In this document: piece by piece, positions 9,498 through 18,219 of the stretch
Layout: the number at the start of each line of letters is the position of its first letter
How positions within the stretch are numbered: position 1 is the first letter of the stretch
Assembly: GCA_035468985.1 (NCBI GenBank)
Contig: DATISF010000033.1
Coordinates: 1 to 64,000, forward strand
Direction: 5' to 3'
DNA length: 64,000 nucleotides
Origin: DASVHS01 sp035468985
Lineage (GTDB): Bacteria; Acidobacteriota; Thermoanaerobaculia; Gp7-AA8
Translations under genes and position numbers: made by a program
The notes under the pieces: generated by a model
What the model saw: the letters and a program-made list of their open reading frames with translations, nothing else
Database searches by the model: none
What the model was told of the DNA's origin: nothing

Positions 9498-11476
9498 AGC
9501 GGGTGATGGCCGCGGTCGTTTTGATCGCACTCACCGCGAGCGCGGCCGCCTTTCAGCACCAGCGCACGATCACGCCGGCGGCAAAAGGGCCGAATCGCCT
9601 CGACGTCGATGTGCCGTTGCTCGCCGGCTCGGCGCGCGATCTTCATGACGTCCGCCTCATCGATGGCGATGGGCGTGAGATCGCCTACCTGCTGATTCAA
9701 CCTCGCTCCGAGGAGCCGAAGTGGACAGCGACGACGCTGCTCGCTGTGGCTTCGACGAAGACGACCAGCGGCTTCGAAGCGGATCTCGGGTCCATTCGCG
9801 ACGTGGATCGCCTGCGCCTTCACGGCATCGGCACCCCCTATCTGAAGCACGTCACGCTCGAGGGAAGCGGCGATCGTTCGCGCTGGACGATGCTTGCGGA
9901 CACGACGGTCTTCAATCTTCCCGATCAGGATCTGCGGCGATCCGACATCGCGTTCACGCACGGCGCGTATCGATATCTGCGCGTCACCTGGGATGACAAG
10001 ACCAGCGCCCGCGTTTACGGGGTGACTTCGGCGGAGGCTCGTCTGCACGATGCCACCGCGCCGGCCGAGCCGCTCCGCGCGCCGATGCCATTTCAGAAGC
10101 TCTCGAGCGAGCCGTCGCGCAGCCGCTATCGCATCGCTCTTCCCGGTCCTCACCTTCCGATCGAAGCGGTGGAGGTGCAGGTCAGCGTCGGCGACGTGTT
10201 CCGACAGGCGAGCGTGACCGAGCCACAGTTGACCAACGGTGCAATCGCGTCCGTACCGCTCGGTGCGGCGCAGCTGCGGCGCGCGGTTCGCAACGGCTTC
10301 GCGGCCTCGGAGATGTCGATCGCCATTCACGCGCCGGCCGGCCGGGAGCTGCAACTCGTCGTCGAAGACGGTGCGAATCCACCTCTGCCGATTTCCGCCG
10401 TCGTTGCTCGTCTCGCGCCACAGCCGTGGATCTATTTCGAGTCTTCCGATGCCGCGCCGCTCACTGTTGCCTTCGGTGATGAGCGCGCACAGCCGGCGCG
10501 ATACGACCTCGAGGCCGCTCGGCCGTACGCGGGCCGCAGCGCGGTCGCGTATGCGCAGTGGAGCCCTTCCGCCGCGCAGATGATCGCCCGGCCGCCGGCC
10601 GCCGCCACGGTTCCACTTCCGAATTTCGGGCCGGCCATCGATCGCGCGTCATTTCGCCACTCCCGTCAGTTGCCGGCGGCCACACGCGGTCTCGTGATTC
10701 TTCCGCTCGACGCGGACGTTCTCGCGCGCAGTCAGGGTCTTGCGGATGTGCGCATCGTCGATGGCACGACTCGGCAGGTGCCGTACATCGTCGAACACCG
10801 TGACGAGCCGCTCAAGATCGCGCTTCCCGTTCCCAGGCGCGAGGAGAGCGAGGAGAAGACGTCTCGATATCGCTTGCCTCTTCCTTACGACACGCTTCCC
10901 GCCGGCACTCGGCTCGTCGTTCGAACGAATGCGCGCGTGTTCGAGCGCACGATTCGTCTGGTGCGGACCGCGGATGAGCGACGCGGCCGCGAGGAGGAGA
11001 CGATCGCCCAGGCGGATTGGCGGAATGCCGATCCCGATACACCGGCAGCGCCGCTAACCTTCGATGTTCCGCTGTACGGGACCGCGAACGCGGACCTGCT
11101 CGTGAGCGAAGGCGACAACGCGCCGCTGCCGATTGCGTCCGTCGAGCTGCTCCTGCCGAATTACGCGCTGCGCTTCGAACATCCCGGCGGAGCGCTGACG
11201 CTTCTCTACGGAAACAGGAGCGCGGCATCGCCGCAATACGATCTCGCGTTGCTCACGCCGAGGATTCTCACGGAGCCCGCGAGAGAGATCGCCATCGCCG
11301 GCGCGGTCACTGGAAAACCAGCGGTCGAGATGAGAGAGAGGAAGTATTTCTGGATCGCCATCGCCGCGGCGGCGATCATCCTGCTCGCGCTACTGGCGCG
11401 CCTGCTTGTCCCATCCGCCCATGAAGAATCGCGCCCGCTCGGAGAGACTCCAGGTCGTCGCGATTCGCCGCGCTGA
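9494..11476 (+). CDS. DUF3999 family exported, membrane-anchored protein
   Basis: The 660-residue protein has an N-terminal signal peptide (M-A-A-V-V-L-I-A-L-T-A-S-A-A-A, residues 4-18), a large extracytoplasmic region rich in beta-strand patterns with discoidin-like segments (P-Y-L-K-H-V-T-L-E-G-S near residue 115), and one C-terminal membrane helix (about residues 625-645). The start is GTG at 9494, overlapping the stop of the DUF2339 gene by 4 bp. This pair is a recurrent conserved unit of unknown role, probably in the cell envelope. Its 3' end overlaps the convergent 11390-11752 gene. Confidence 0.82.
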   Translation: MKRVMAAVVLIALTASAAAFQHQRTITPAAKGPNRLDVDVPLLAGSARDLHDVRLIDGDGREIAYLLIQPRSEEPKWTATTLLAVASTKTTSGFEADLGSIRDVDRLRLHGIGTPYLKHVTLEGSGDRSRWTMLADTTVFNLPDQDLRRSDIAFTHGAYRYLRVTWDDKTSARVYGVTSAEARLHDATAPAEPLRAPMPFQKLSSEPSRSRYRIALPGPHLPIEAVEVQVSVGDVFRQASVTEPQLTNGAIASVPLGAAQLRRAVRNGFAASEMSIAIHAPAGRELQLVVEDGANPPLPISAVVARLAPQPWIYFESSDAAPLTVAFGDERAQPARYDLEAARPYAGRSAVAYAQWSPSAAQMIARPPAAATVPLPNFGPAIDRASFRHSRQLPAATRGLVILPLDADVLARSQGLADVRIVDGTTRQVPYIVEHRDEPLKIALPVPRREESEEKTSRYRLPLPYDTLPAGTRLVVRTNARVFERTIRLVRTADERRGREEETIAQADWRNADPDTPAAPLTFDVPLYGTANADLLVSEGDNAPLPIASVELLLPNYALRFEHPGGALTLLYGNRSAASPQYDLALLTPRILTEPAREIAIAGAVTGKPAVEMRERKYFWIAIAAAAIILLALLARLLVPSAHEESRPLGETPGRRDSPR

Positions 11477-11752
11477 CCAGCGCGGGAACATCCGCGTCAT
11501 CACGACGTGCGTGAGGAGCAGCGCGTTCAGCGCGGCGAGGACCAGCACCGAGTCCGGCCGGCCGATCAACGGAACGTGCGAGTAAGGCCAGCGCACGAAC
11601 ATCCAGTCGACGCCGGCAAGAAGAATCAGCTGGGCGACGTCACACGCTGCCGCATGACGACGCGCGCGCACGATCGCGCGCCGGGAGTCGAAAGCGACCA
11701 TCGGCGGACACCTGTCCGCCTTCACTCCGGGAAGAAGGTCTCTCCTCGCCAT
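11390..11752 (-). CDS. Small hypothetical membrane protein
   Basis: This 120-residue ORF has two probable membrane helices (L-I-L-L-A-G-V-D-W-M-F-V near residue 42 and V-L-V-L-A-A-L-N-A-L-L-L-T-H-V-V near residue 68) and a basic C-terminal tail. I do not recognise a named family. It overlaps the end of the DUF3999 gene by 87 bp in convergent orientation. The start could lie further in, since the first 35 residues are Arg-rich and unremarkable. The predicted helices and the absence of any better ORF support it moderately. Confidence 0.5.
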   Translation of the reverse strand: MARRDLLPGVKADRCPPMVAFDSRRAIVRARRHAAACDVAQLILLAGVDWMFVRWPYSHVPLIGRPDSVLVLAALNALLLTHVVMTRMFPRWSARRIATTWSLSERARFFMGGWDKQARQ

Positions 11753-11808
11753 GGCAGAGATTGCGACAAGCAGGCGAGGAGAGAAATTCCAAATAACTGT
11801 CGGGCTTG

Positions 11809-13068
11809 CTACCGCACCCGGATCGTCTGGGCGATGTAATTCCCATCCGAGTCGCGGTAGGCCTTCACGAGCACGTTGTCGTTGACGTTCAGGTGATCCG
11901 CCGTCGTGTAGCCGCCGCTCTTCGTCCTGACCACGAAATCATCCGAGACATACAGCGGGATGATGCGGCCCGTGCGATCGCGAACGCCGAGGTTCGCGGC
12001 ATTCTGCAGACTCTCGGTGACCGTACCGGAGATCGTCACCAGCCCGAGATCCGCCGGCTGCGATTCCGGCGAAGGTCCCGAGAGCACGTTCTCCTCCGCG
12101 AACCGAACCGTGGTTGCCGCGAAAATGTCGGAGCTCAGGCCGTAGTTGCCGCTGATCTCGACGCGGTCGCCAACCTGCAGGTCCGCGGCGCGGACACGGC
12201 GTCCAGTGGCGTCGTATGCACGGCTCATGTCGACGCGCACCTCGCCTCGCCCGGTATCGACGCGGGCGACGTCGGCGGTGCGGTCGATTCGCGTGACGCG
12301 TCCGGTCAGCGACGACACCCGCGCCCTCGAGCTCCCGCTCTCTTGCACGTTCTCGACGACCTCGATCGTGCGCGCCCGGATCTCGCGGTCGCTCGACGTC
12401 GCACCGTCCGACTCCACGCGAATCCGGTCGCCGACTTCCAGATTGCCAACCTGATACGTGTCGCCCCGGTAGTAGACCGGCGTGTTGGACGACGTGCGGA
12501 TGTTGAAAATCTCGCGGCGATCGGTCTCGATTGTGACGCGATTGTCGGATGCGTTGACCTGGCGAACGATACCTTCCACACGGCCGTACACCGTGGCCGT
12601 GCTTCCGATCGTCGGCGTGGAGATGCTGCTCGGTGAACGCGTGTCGCCGATCCCGGTCGGACTCGCCGGCACCGAGCGTCCGAGGAGCGTGATGTAGTCG
12701 GCACGGACGATGCCGCTCCCGCGTCCGACACCACGAACCTCGAGCCGGTCGCCCGTCCGCACGTTCGAGAAACCCTTGCTGCCGACGAAGATCTCCGGCT
12801 TGCCGTTGATCACGTCGCCGAATCCGTTGTACTGCGTCGAAACGGAGTCGGTCACGACGGTGATGCGTCCGTAGCGGTCGTCATCCGACGCGAGCTGCAG
12901 TTGATTCCGCGCCTCGTTGACGTCGAGAGCGGTCCCAACGATGCTGCCCGAGACCCCTTCGACGATGTCCGTTCCCGTCTGCCAGACGGTCCGGTCCTGT
13001 GCCTTTGCCGACGCAGCCACGAGTACCACGGCCGCGAAAATCCATGCGAAATGTCGTTGTCGCCTCAT
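11809..13068 (-). CDS. Secreted DUF5666-like beta-barrel repeat protein
   Basis: The 419-residue protein starts with a signal peptide (residues 1-23, ending A-S-A-K-A-Q). The rest is a series of 60-80-residue repeats with the pattern 'G-x-V-x-x-I-D-x-x-x-N-x-x-x-V-x-T-x-x-G-x-x-x-V' followed by 'x-x-G-D-R-V-E-V-x-G', for example V-G-D-R-V-E-I-S-G near residue 300 and V-G-D-R-I-R-V-E-S near residue 220. These resemble the DUF5666 and OB-like repeats common in soil bacteria. The likely location is periplasmic or outer surface, and the function is unknown. It is a monocistronic minus-strand gene with its own GGAGGG-type ribosome site. Confidence 0.7.
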   Translation of the reverse strand: MRRQRHFAWIFAAVVLVAASAKAQDRTVWQTGTDIVEGVSGSIVGTALDVNEARNQLQLASDDDRYGRITVVTDSVSTQYNGFGDVINGKPEIFVGSKGFSNVRTGDRLEVRGVGRGSGIVRADYITLLGRSVPASPTGIGDTRSPSSISTPTIGSTATVYGRVEGIVRQVNASDNRVTIETDRREIFNIRTSSNTPVYYRGDTYQVGNLEVGDRIRVESDGATSSDREIRARTIEVVENVQESGSSRARVSSLTGRVTRIDRTADVARVDTGRGEVRVDMSRAYDATGRRVRAADLQVGDRVEISGNYGLSSDIFAATTVRFAEENVLSGPSPESQPADLGLVTISGTVTESLQNAANLGVRDRTGRIIPLYVSDDFVVRTKSGGYTTADHLNVNDNVLVKAYRDSDGNYIAQTIRVR

Positions 13069-13112
13069 CCGGCCCTCCTGCTGAACTTAGACGCGCAAGG
13101 AGCACGCCACGG

Positions 13113-14399
13113 TTACGCGGCGCCGCGCGTCCAGGCCTCTTTACCAGCAATGAACGCTCGCGCCACAGCGCGGTCGTCACCCATGAAGATCAGTCCCGCC
13201 AGCAGGTCTTCGACCGACGATGCGCGCTCGCTCCGGAGGGCGATCAGCGGGGTGGCCTGAAGATCGAGAACGAGGAAATCCGCCGACTTTCCCCGCTCGA
13301 GACTGCCGGTCTCTGCATCGAGCGACAACGCGCGCGCGCCGCCGAGAGTGGCCATGTACCAGAGGTGATACGGGCTCAGCGAGATCCCCTGCACCTGCTG
13401 GACTTTGTACGCGTCAGCCATGGCTGTGAACATCGACGGCGTCGTGCCGGCACCGATGTCCGTACCAAGGCCGACGAGCACGCCCGATTCGAGGACGTGG
13501 TGCAGCGGAAAGAGTCCGCTGCCGAGAAACAGGTTCGAGTTCGGGCAGTGCGCGATCCGCGATCCTCTTCGATTGAGGAGATCGAGCTCTTCCTCCGTCA
13601 GATGAACGCCATGCGCGAGCACGGTGCGATCGCTCAGCAGTCCGTAGTGATCGTAGACGTCGGCGTACTCCGCTTCGGGAAAGAGCTCGTGAACCCACTG
13701 CACTTCGTTCTTGTTCTCGGAGATGTGCGTCTGCACCCAGGCGTCGGGGAACTCTTTCTTCAGCGCGCCCGCGGCCTCGAGCAGCTCCGGTGTGGACGTG
13801 GGCGCGAAACGCGGCGTCACCGCGTAGCCCAGCAGCCCCCGGTTGTGCCACTTTCGCAGAAGAGCGCGGCTGCGGTCGTACGATTTGCTCGGTGTCTCGA
13901 GCAGGTATTCCGGCGCATTGCGGTCCATCATCGTCTTGCCGATGATGGCGCGGAACCCGCGGCGCTCCGCTTCGTCGAAGAAGATTTCCGTCGCCTCGGC
14001 ATGAATCGTCGAGAACACGAGCGCGCAGAGCGTTCCGTTGCGGAGCAATTCGGAAAAGAGCGCCCTGGCGATCTTCGAGGCGTGTTCGGGGTCGGCGAAT
14101 TTCGCTTCCGTCGGGAACGTGTAGCGGTTCAGCCACTCCAGAAGACGGCCGCCGTACGAGCCGATCATCTCCAATTGGGGAGCGTGCAGGTGCGTGTCGA
14201 TGAAGCCGGGCGCGATCAGCGTCTGGCGGCCGAGGTCGACGAGCTCGCCGTCAGGATGGCGGGACCAGTCTCCGCAATCGCTGATGCGGCCTCCGTCGAC
14301 CGCGAGGTAGCCGTCGTCGAACGCGAGGTAACTCGACGCCACGCCGCTGGTGAAGGGATCAGAAACCGGCGTGAACAGGCGCGCGCGGTAGATCTTCAC
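13113..14399 (-). CDS. guaD: Guanine deaminase (amidohydrolase)
   Basis: This enzyme hydrolyses guanine to xanthine and ammonia in purine salvage and catabolism. At 428 residues it has the usual length. Zinc-amidohydrolase motifs are in order: P-G-F-I-D-T-H-L-H-A-P-Q (about residue 62, the His pair plus the guanine-deaminase-specific H-A-P-Q), H-I-S-E-N-K-N-E-V (about 222), A-H-G-V-H-L-T-E-E-E-L (about 262) and G-L-G-T-D-I-G-A-G (about 313, catalytic Asp). The L-x-x-x-T-F-P-x-E-x-K-F block near residue 90 is also typical. It is followed closely by the exonuclease gene on the same strand. Confidence 0.92.
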   Translation of the reverse strand: MKIYRARLFTPVSDPFTSGVASSYLAFDDGYLAVDGGRISDCGDWSRHPDGELVDLGRQTLIAPGFIDTHLHAPQLEMIGSYGGRLLEWLNRYTFPTEAKFADPEHASKIARALFSELLRNGTLCALVFSTIHAEATEIFFDEAERRGFRAIIGKTMMDRNAPEYLLETPSKSYDRSRALLRKWHNRGLLGYAVTPRFAPTSTPELLEAAGALKKEFPDAWVQTHISENKNEVQWVHELFPEAEYADVYDHYGLLSDRTVLAHGVHLTEEELDLLNRRGSRIAHCPNSNLFLGSGLFPLHHVLESGVLVGLGTDIGAGTTPSMFTAMADAYKVQQVQGISLSPYHLWYMATLGGARALSLDAETGSLERGKSADFLVLDLQATPLIALRSERASSVEDLLAGLIFMGDDRAVARAFIAGKEAWTRGAA

Positions 14400-14409
14400 G
14401 CGAGAGATT

Positions 14410-15330
14410 CTACAGGCCGCCCTGCAGGTCTTCTTCCTGTTCCGCTGGAGTGACGAGCTTTTCGAGAACCATCGCCTGCTGCTTCGCGGTCAGGACCTGC
14501 TGATCGTCGGTGGCGATCTCGATGGTTTCGAGCGACGACGCCAGCGCAAGCGAGCTCTGGTTCACGCCGTCGAGGAACGATTCCGACGCCGGAACCGCCA
14601 CCTCTTTCCGCTTCGCCGCACGTTCCTCGGCATCGCGGAAAGCGGGCTCGAACATCAGGAGCGTCTGCTCCAGCTTGAGATACAGCTCGGAGGTGGCGCG
14701 CACATCCTCCAGGCAGTAGATGGCGATGTCTTCGTAGCGCCCGGCGTTGTAGAGCTTCTCGACGGAACGGCCGTCCATGCCGTCGGCCTTCGAGCTGACG
14801 ATGCCGAACGACTTGCAGGCGAGGTCGAGGTTGAAACGCATCTGCCGCGGATTGACCGTGCCGTTGAAGTTCAACACTTCGCGCAGATCGCAGTTCGGAT
14901 GAAAGCGGTAGCGGTTGCCGACCAGATCGCGCTTCGGCTTGATTCCATGAATCGCCGAACGAATCATCAGAAACGGGCCGTCGAACTGACGCCCGTTGAA
15001 CGAGATGAAGCGATCACCCTTGTCGAGGAAGTCCCAGAACCTCTCGAGGATCTGCTTCTCCGTGCCGGAGATCAGCGTGCGATTGCCGTTCTTGCGCGTG
15101 ACGAGCTCCGTCTGTCCTGGAACCTCGTACATCGCGCATGACTTGCCGGTCTCGGCGTTCACGACGCCGATGGCGACAATGTGTCCGGTGAACGGCGACA
15201 GCGCGCCGCGGCGTTTCTCTTCCTCCGCTTCGACCTCATTCATTCCTTTGATGAGGTACTCGCGGACGTAAGCGTCGTGCTCCTCCCAGGGAGTCCCGAC
15301 GGTCTCGATGTCGATGACGAGCTTTTTCAT
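14410..15330 (-). CDS. Predicted 3'-5' exonuclease related to the PolB proofreading domain
   Basis: This 306-residue protein is of the DNA_pol_B_exo2 type. DEDD nuclease motifs are visible: exo I D-I-E-T-V near residue 6, exo II F-N-G-R-Q-F-D-G-P near residue 109, and exo III Y-C-L-E-D-V-R-A-T near residue 201. The region T-G-H-I-V-A-I-G-V-V also fits. Such stand-alone exonucleases are of uncertain role, presumably DNA or RNA end processing. It lies 10 bp upstream of guaD on the same strand and so may be co-transcribed with it. The C-terminal 80 residues are outside the catalytic domain. Confidence 0.8.
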   Translation of the reverse strand: MKKLVIDIETVGTPWEEHDAYVREYLIKGMNEVEAEEEKRRGALSPFTGHIVAIGVVNAETGKSCAMYEVPGQTELVTRKNGNRTLISGTEKQILERFWDFLDKGDRFISFNGRQFDGPFLMIRSAIHGIKPKRDLVGNRYRFHPNCDLREVLNFNGTVNPRQMRFNLDLACKSFGIVSSKADGMDGRSVEKLYNAGRYEDIAIYCLEDVRATSELYLKLEQTLLMFEPAFRDAEERAAKRKEVAVPASESFLDGVNQSSLALASSLETIEIATDDQQVLTAKQQAMVLEKLVTPAEQEEDLQGGL

Positions 15331-15354
15331 GGGGGCAACGGTTATTTTATCCCC

Positions 15355-15424
15355 ATGTCATCCTCAGCCGCGAAGACGGCGAAGGATCTCCTGCCACCAG
15401 GTCCTTCGGCTTCGCCTCGGACGG
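15355..15424. repeat. Dispersed 'CATCCTCAG...GAAGGATCT' palindromic repeat
   Basis: This intergenic sequence belongs to the repeat family seen at 19654, 32263, 34927, 45612, 50401 and 53340. It carries GTCATCCTCAGCCGCGAAG, GGCGAAGGATCT and an inverted CCTTCGGCTTCG. It sits between mdh and the exonuclease gene. Confidence 0.75.
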
Positions 15425-15428
15425 CCGT

Positions 15429-16358
15429 CTACGCCGCCGTCTTCAGCTTATCCACGAGCTCCTTGACCGCTGCCGCTGACTTGTCGAGCGCGGCCTTCTC
15501 GTCCGCCATCAGCTTGATCTCGATGACCTTCTCGAGCCCGCCACGGCCGAGCTTCACCGGCACGCCGACATAGAGGCCTTTGTATCCATATTCGCCCTGC
15601 AGATACGCCGCGCAAGGGAGGATTTTCCGCTTGTCCTTGAGGATGGCTTCGACCATCTCGACGGCGGCCGCTCCCGGCGCGTACCACGCTGATGTCTTCA
15701 GCAGGTTGACGATCTCCGCGCCGCCGTTGCGGGTGCGGTCGACGATCGCATCGATGCGCTCTTTGGCGATCAGCTCCGTGATCGGAATTCCAGCGACTGT
15801 AGAGTAGCGAGGCAGAGGCACCATCGTGTCGCCGTGCCCTCCGAGGACGAAGGCGTGGGTGTTCTCGACGGAGACGCCGAGCTCCATGGCGATGAATGCG
15901 CGCATGCGCGCGGAGTCGAGGACGCCGGCCATGCCGAGAACGCGCTCGCGCGGGAACTTCGAGACGCGCCGCGCCACTTCGCACATCGCGTCGAGCGGGT
16001 TCGAGACCACGACGATCACCGCCTTCGGCGAGCGCGATGCCACTTCCTTCGTCACCTGCGAGACGATCTCTTCGTTCTTCCACAGCAGATCGTCGCGGCT
16101 CATCCCAGGCTTGCGCGGAAGGCCGGCGGTGATCACGACGACATCCGAGTTCTCGGTGCCGTCATAGCCGTTCGATCCCTTGAGGATCGAGTCGTATTTC
16201 TCGACAGGAGCCGTCTCCATCAGATCGAGCGTCTTGCCCTGCGGTACGCCCTCGATGATGTCGACGAGGACCACGTCCGCGAGCTCCTTCATGGCGATGC
16301 CCTGAGCCACCGTGGCACCGACGTTTCCGCCTCCAACGACCGTCACTTTCGTTTTCAT
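15429..16358 (-). CDS. mdh: Malate dehydrogenase (LDH-like type)
   Basis: This enzyme interconverts malate and oxaloacetate with NAD in the TCA cycle. The 309 residues have the Rossmann motif G-G-G-N-V-G-A-T near residue 8, with D-I at about 33 for NAD specificity. The substrate-binding R pair is in G-L-P-R-K-P-G-M-S-R-D-D-L (about 81-90), N-P-L-D is near 120, and the catalytic His is in V-L-G-G-H-G-D-T-M-V-P (about 173). It matches the 308-312-residue MDH group found in Acidobacteria and Chloroflexi. The gene is divergent from the DNA ligase gene with a 40-bp gap. Confidence 0.95.
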   Translation of the reverse strand: MKTKVTVVGGGNVGATVAQGIAMKELADVVLVDIIEGVPQGKTLDLMETAPVEKYDSILKGSNGYDGTENSDVVVITAGLPRKPGMSRDDLLWKNEEIVSQVTKEVASRSPKAVIVVVSNPLDAMCEVARRVSKFPRERVLGMAGVLDSARMRAFIAMELGVSVENTHAFVLGGHGDTMVPLPRYSTVAGIPITELIAKERIDAIVDRTRNGGAEIVNLLKTSAWYAPGAAAVEMVEAILKDKRKILPCAAYLQGEYGYKGLYVGVPVKLGRGGLEKVIEIKLMADEKAALDKSAAAVKELVDKLKTAA

Positions 16359-16398
16359 ACAATCCCTCTCGCGCGAAAAGCGCGGCGGATTCTATCGC

Positions 16399-18024
16399 AT
16401 GCTTTCGGACTTCACGGCTGTGGCAAACGCCATTGCGCAGACGACCAGGAAAAGCGTAAAGGAGCGCCTGCTGGCTGACTATCTTGCCGGGCTCGACGAC
16501 GCGTCGCTCGAGCGGGCAGCGGTGTTCTTTTCGGGCTCGCCGTTCCCGCGGCGCGCCGAGCGCGTGACGGGCGTGGGCTACTCGACGATCGCCGATGCCG
16601 CGATCGACGCCACCGGCCGCTCGCACGAGGAGCTCTGGGCCGCCTGGCCGAAATACGCCGACCTCGGCGATACCGTGGCGGAGCTTTTTCCTGACGATCC
16701 GGCGCGGACCCTGACGTTGCCGGAGGTGGGCGAGCACTTCGAGCGCCTGACGGTCACGCCGGGGACGACCGACAAGCGCGCCGTCCTCGCCGATCTCTTC
16801 CGCAAAGTCGATGCTCGAGGCGCACGATTGATCGTAAAGATTCTGCAGAGTGAATTACGTATCGGATTACAGGAAGGACTGGTCGAGGCGGCCATCGCCA
16901 GGGCGTTCGGCCGCGAGCTCGAGTCCGTGCGCCGCGCGAACATGTTCACCGGCGACATCGGCGCGACCGCGCTTCTGGCCAGAGCTGATGCATTGGAGAG
17001 CGCGAAGATGTCGCTCTTCCATCCGTTCGCGTTCATGCTCGCCCAGCCGGAAGAGAACCCGGAGGAGATCGTCGCCGCACTGGGCGCCGGCGCGTTCGCC
17101 GACGACAAGTACGACGGCATCCGCGCCCAGATCCACACCGACGGCAAGCAGGTCCGCATCTACTCGCGGACGCTCGACAACGTAACCCATCGCTTTCCGG
17201 AGATCGAAGCCGCGGCCAGGGGCATTCGCCGCAACGTCATCCTCGACGGCGAGATCGTGGCGTTCCGCGACCGAATCCTTCCGTTCGCCCTCATCCAGAC
17301 CCGGCTGGGCCGGAAAAAGATCACCGAGAAGCTGCTCGACGACGCTCCCGTGGCGTTCTTCGCGTTCGACCTTCTCTTTCTCGACGGGAAGGTCTTTTTC
17401 GAGACTCCGTTGCGTGAGCGATTGAGTGCACTTCGTGCGACCGTTCAAAACGTCCATCCGATCCGTCTCGGCGATCAGTCGATCGTCCGCGACGCGAAGC
17501 ACGTCGACGAGATCTTTGATGCCGCCCGTGCACGCGCGAACGAAGGCCTCGTCGTCAAAGATCCGAGCTCGTTCTACACGCCCGGCCGCCGTGGCAAGTC
17601 GTGGCTGAAGTACAAGAAAGCGCTGGCCACGCTCGATTGCGTCGTGACCGCCGCGGAGTATGGTCACGGAAAGCGGCGGGGCATGCTTTCCGATGTCACT
17701 TTCGCCGTCCGGCGCGATCAGGAGCTGGTCAACATCGGCAAGGCCTACTCCGGGCTCACCGACGCGGAGATCGCCACGCTGACCGAGCACTTCAAGAAGA
17801 CCACGACCGCCCGGCATGGGCCGGTGCATGTCGTCGAGCCTCAGATCGTCCTGGAGATTGCATTCGATCGCATTCAGGAGTCGAAGCGGCACAAATCGGG
17901 TTACGCTCTTCGTTTCCCACGGATCGCCCGAATCCGCGATGACAAGACGGCGGATCAGATCTCAACCGTCGACGAAGTCCGCCGTATCTACGAAGGACAA
18001 TTGAAGCGCGAGGAAGGATCCTGA
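16399..18024 (+). CDS. ATP-dependent DNA ligase
   Basis: This enzyme seals DNA nicks using ATP. From the ATG at 16399 it is 541 residues long. The N-terminal DNA-binding domain (about residues 1-215) is followed by the adenylation domain with motif I K-Y-D-G-I-R-A-Q near residue 239 (catalytic Lys). Motif III appears as L-D-G-E-I-V-A-F (about 282), motif IV as F-F-A-F-D-L-L-F-L-D-G, motif V as E-G-L-V-V-K-D (about 382), and an OB-fold C terminus carries R-F-P-R-I-A-R-I-R-D-D-K. An upstream in-frame ATG at 16312 is rejected because it would run into the divergent mdh start. It is probably a repair ligase; the replicative LigA is not in this window. Confidence 0.92.
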   Translation: MLSDFTAVANAIAQTTRKSVKERLLADYLAGLDDASLERAAVFFSGSPFPRRAERVTGVGYSTIADAAIDATGRSHEELWAAWPKYADLGDTVAELFPDDPARTLTLPEVGEHFERLTVTPGTTDKRAVLADLFRKVDARGARLIVKILQSELRIGLQEGLVEAAIARAFGRELESVRRANMFTGDIGATALLARADALESAKMSLFHPFAFMLAQPEENPEEIVAALGAGAFADDKYDGIRAQIHTDGKQVRIYSRTLDNVTHRFPEIEAAARGIRRNVILDGEIVAFRDRILPFALIQTRLGRKKITEKLLDDAPVAFFAFDLLFLDGKVFFETPLRERLSALRATVQNVHPIRLGDQSIVRDAKHVDEIFDAARARANEGLVVKDPSSFYTPGRRGKSWLKYKKALATLDCVVTAAEYGHGKRRGMLSDVTFAVRRDQELVNIGKAYSGLTDAEIATLTEHFKKTTTARHGPVHVVEPQIVLEIAFDRIQESKRHKSGYALRFPRIARIRDDKTADQISTVDEVRRIYEGQLKREEGS

Positions 18025-18026
18025 CT

Positions 18027-18218
18027 ATGCCTCTCTATCGTTCACGGCGTGACAGCATGATCGGCGGTGTTTGTGGTGGCATCGCGGAAGCGCTCGGATG
18101 GACGGCCTTCCGCGTTCGCGTCCTTTACGTTGTGATCTCGATATTATCGGCAGCGTTCCCAGGCGCGCTCGTTTACGTCATCCTGTGGATTGCGATCCCG
18201 CGCGCGCCTGAGACTTGA
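18027..18218 (+). CDS. PspC domain small membrane protein
   Basis: This 63-residue protein consists of a single PspC domain: an N-terminal L-Y-R-S-R-R-D-S-M-I-G-G-V-C-G-G-I-A-E-A-L-G-W motif, then a membrane helix (V-L-Y-V-V-I-S-I-L-S-A-A-F-P-G-A-L-V-Y-V-I-L-W-I). It is predicted to sit in the inner membrane and is related to the phage-shock protein C module. It starts 2 nt after the ligase stop and ends 1 nt before metX, so all three genes may share a transcript. Confidence 0.88.
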   Translation: MPLYRSRRDSMIGGVCGGIAEALGWTAFRVRVLYVVISILSAAFPGALVYVILWIAIPRAPET

Positions 18219-18219
18219 G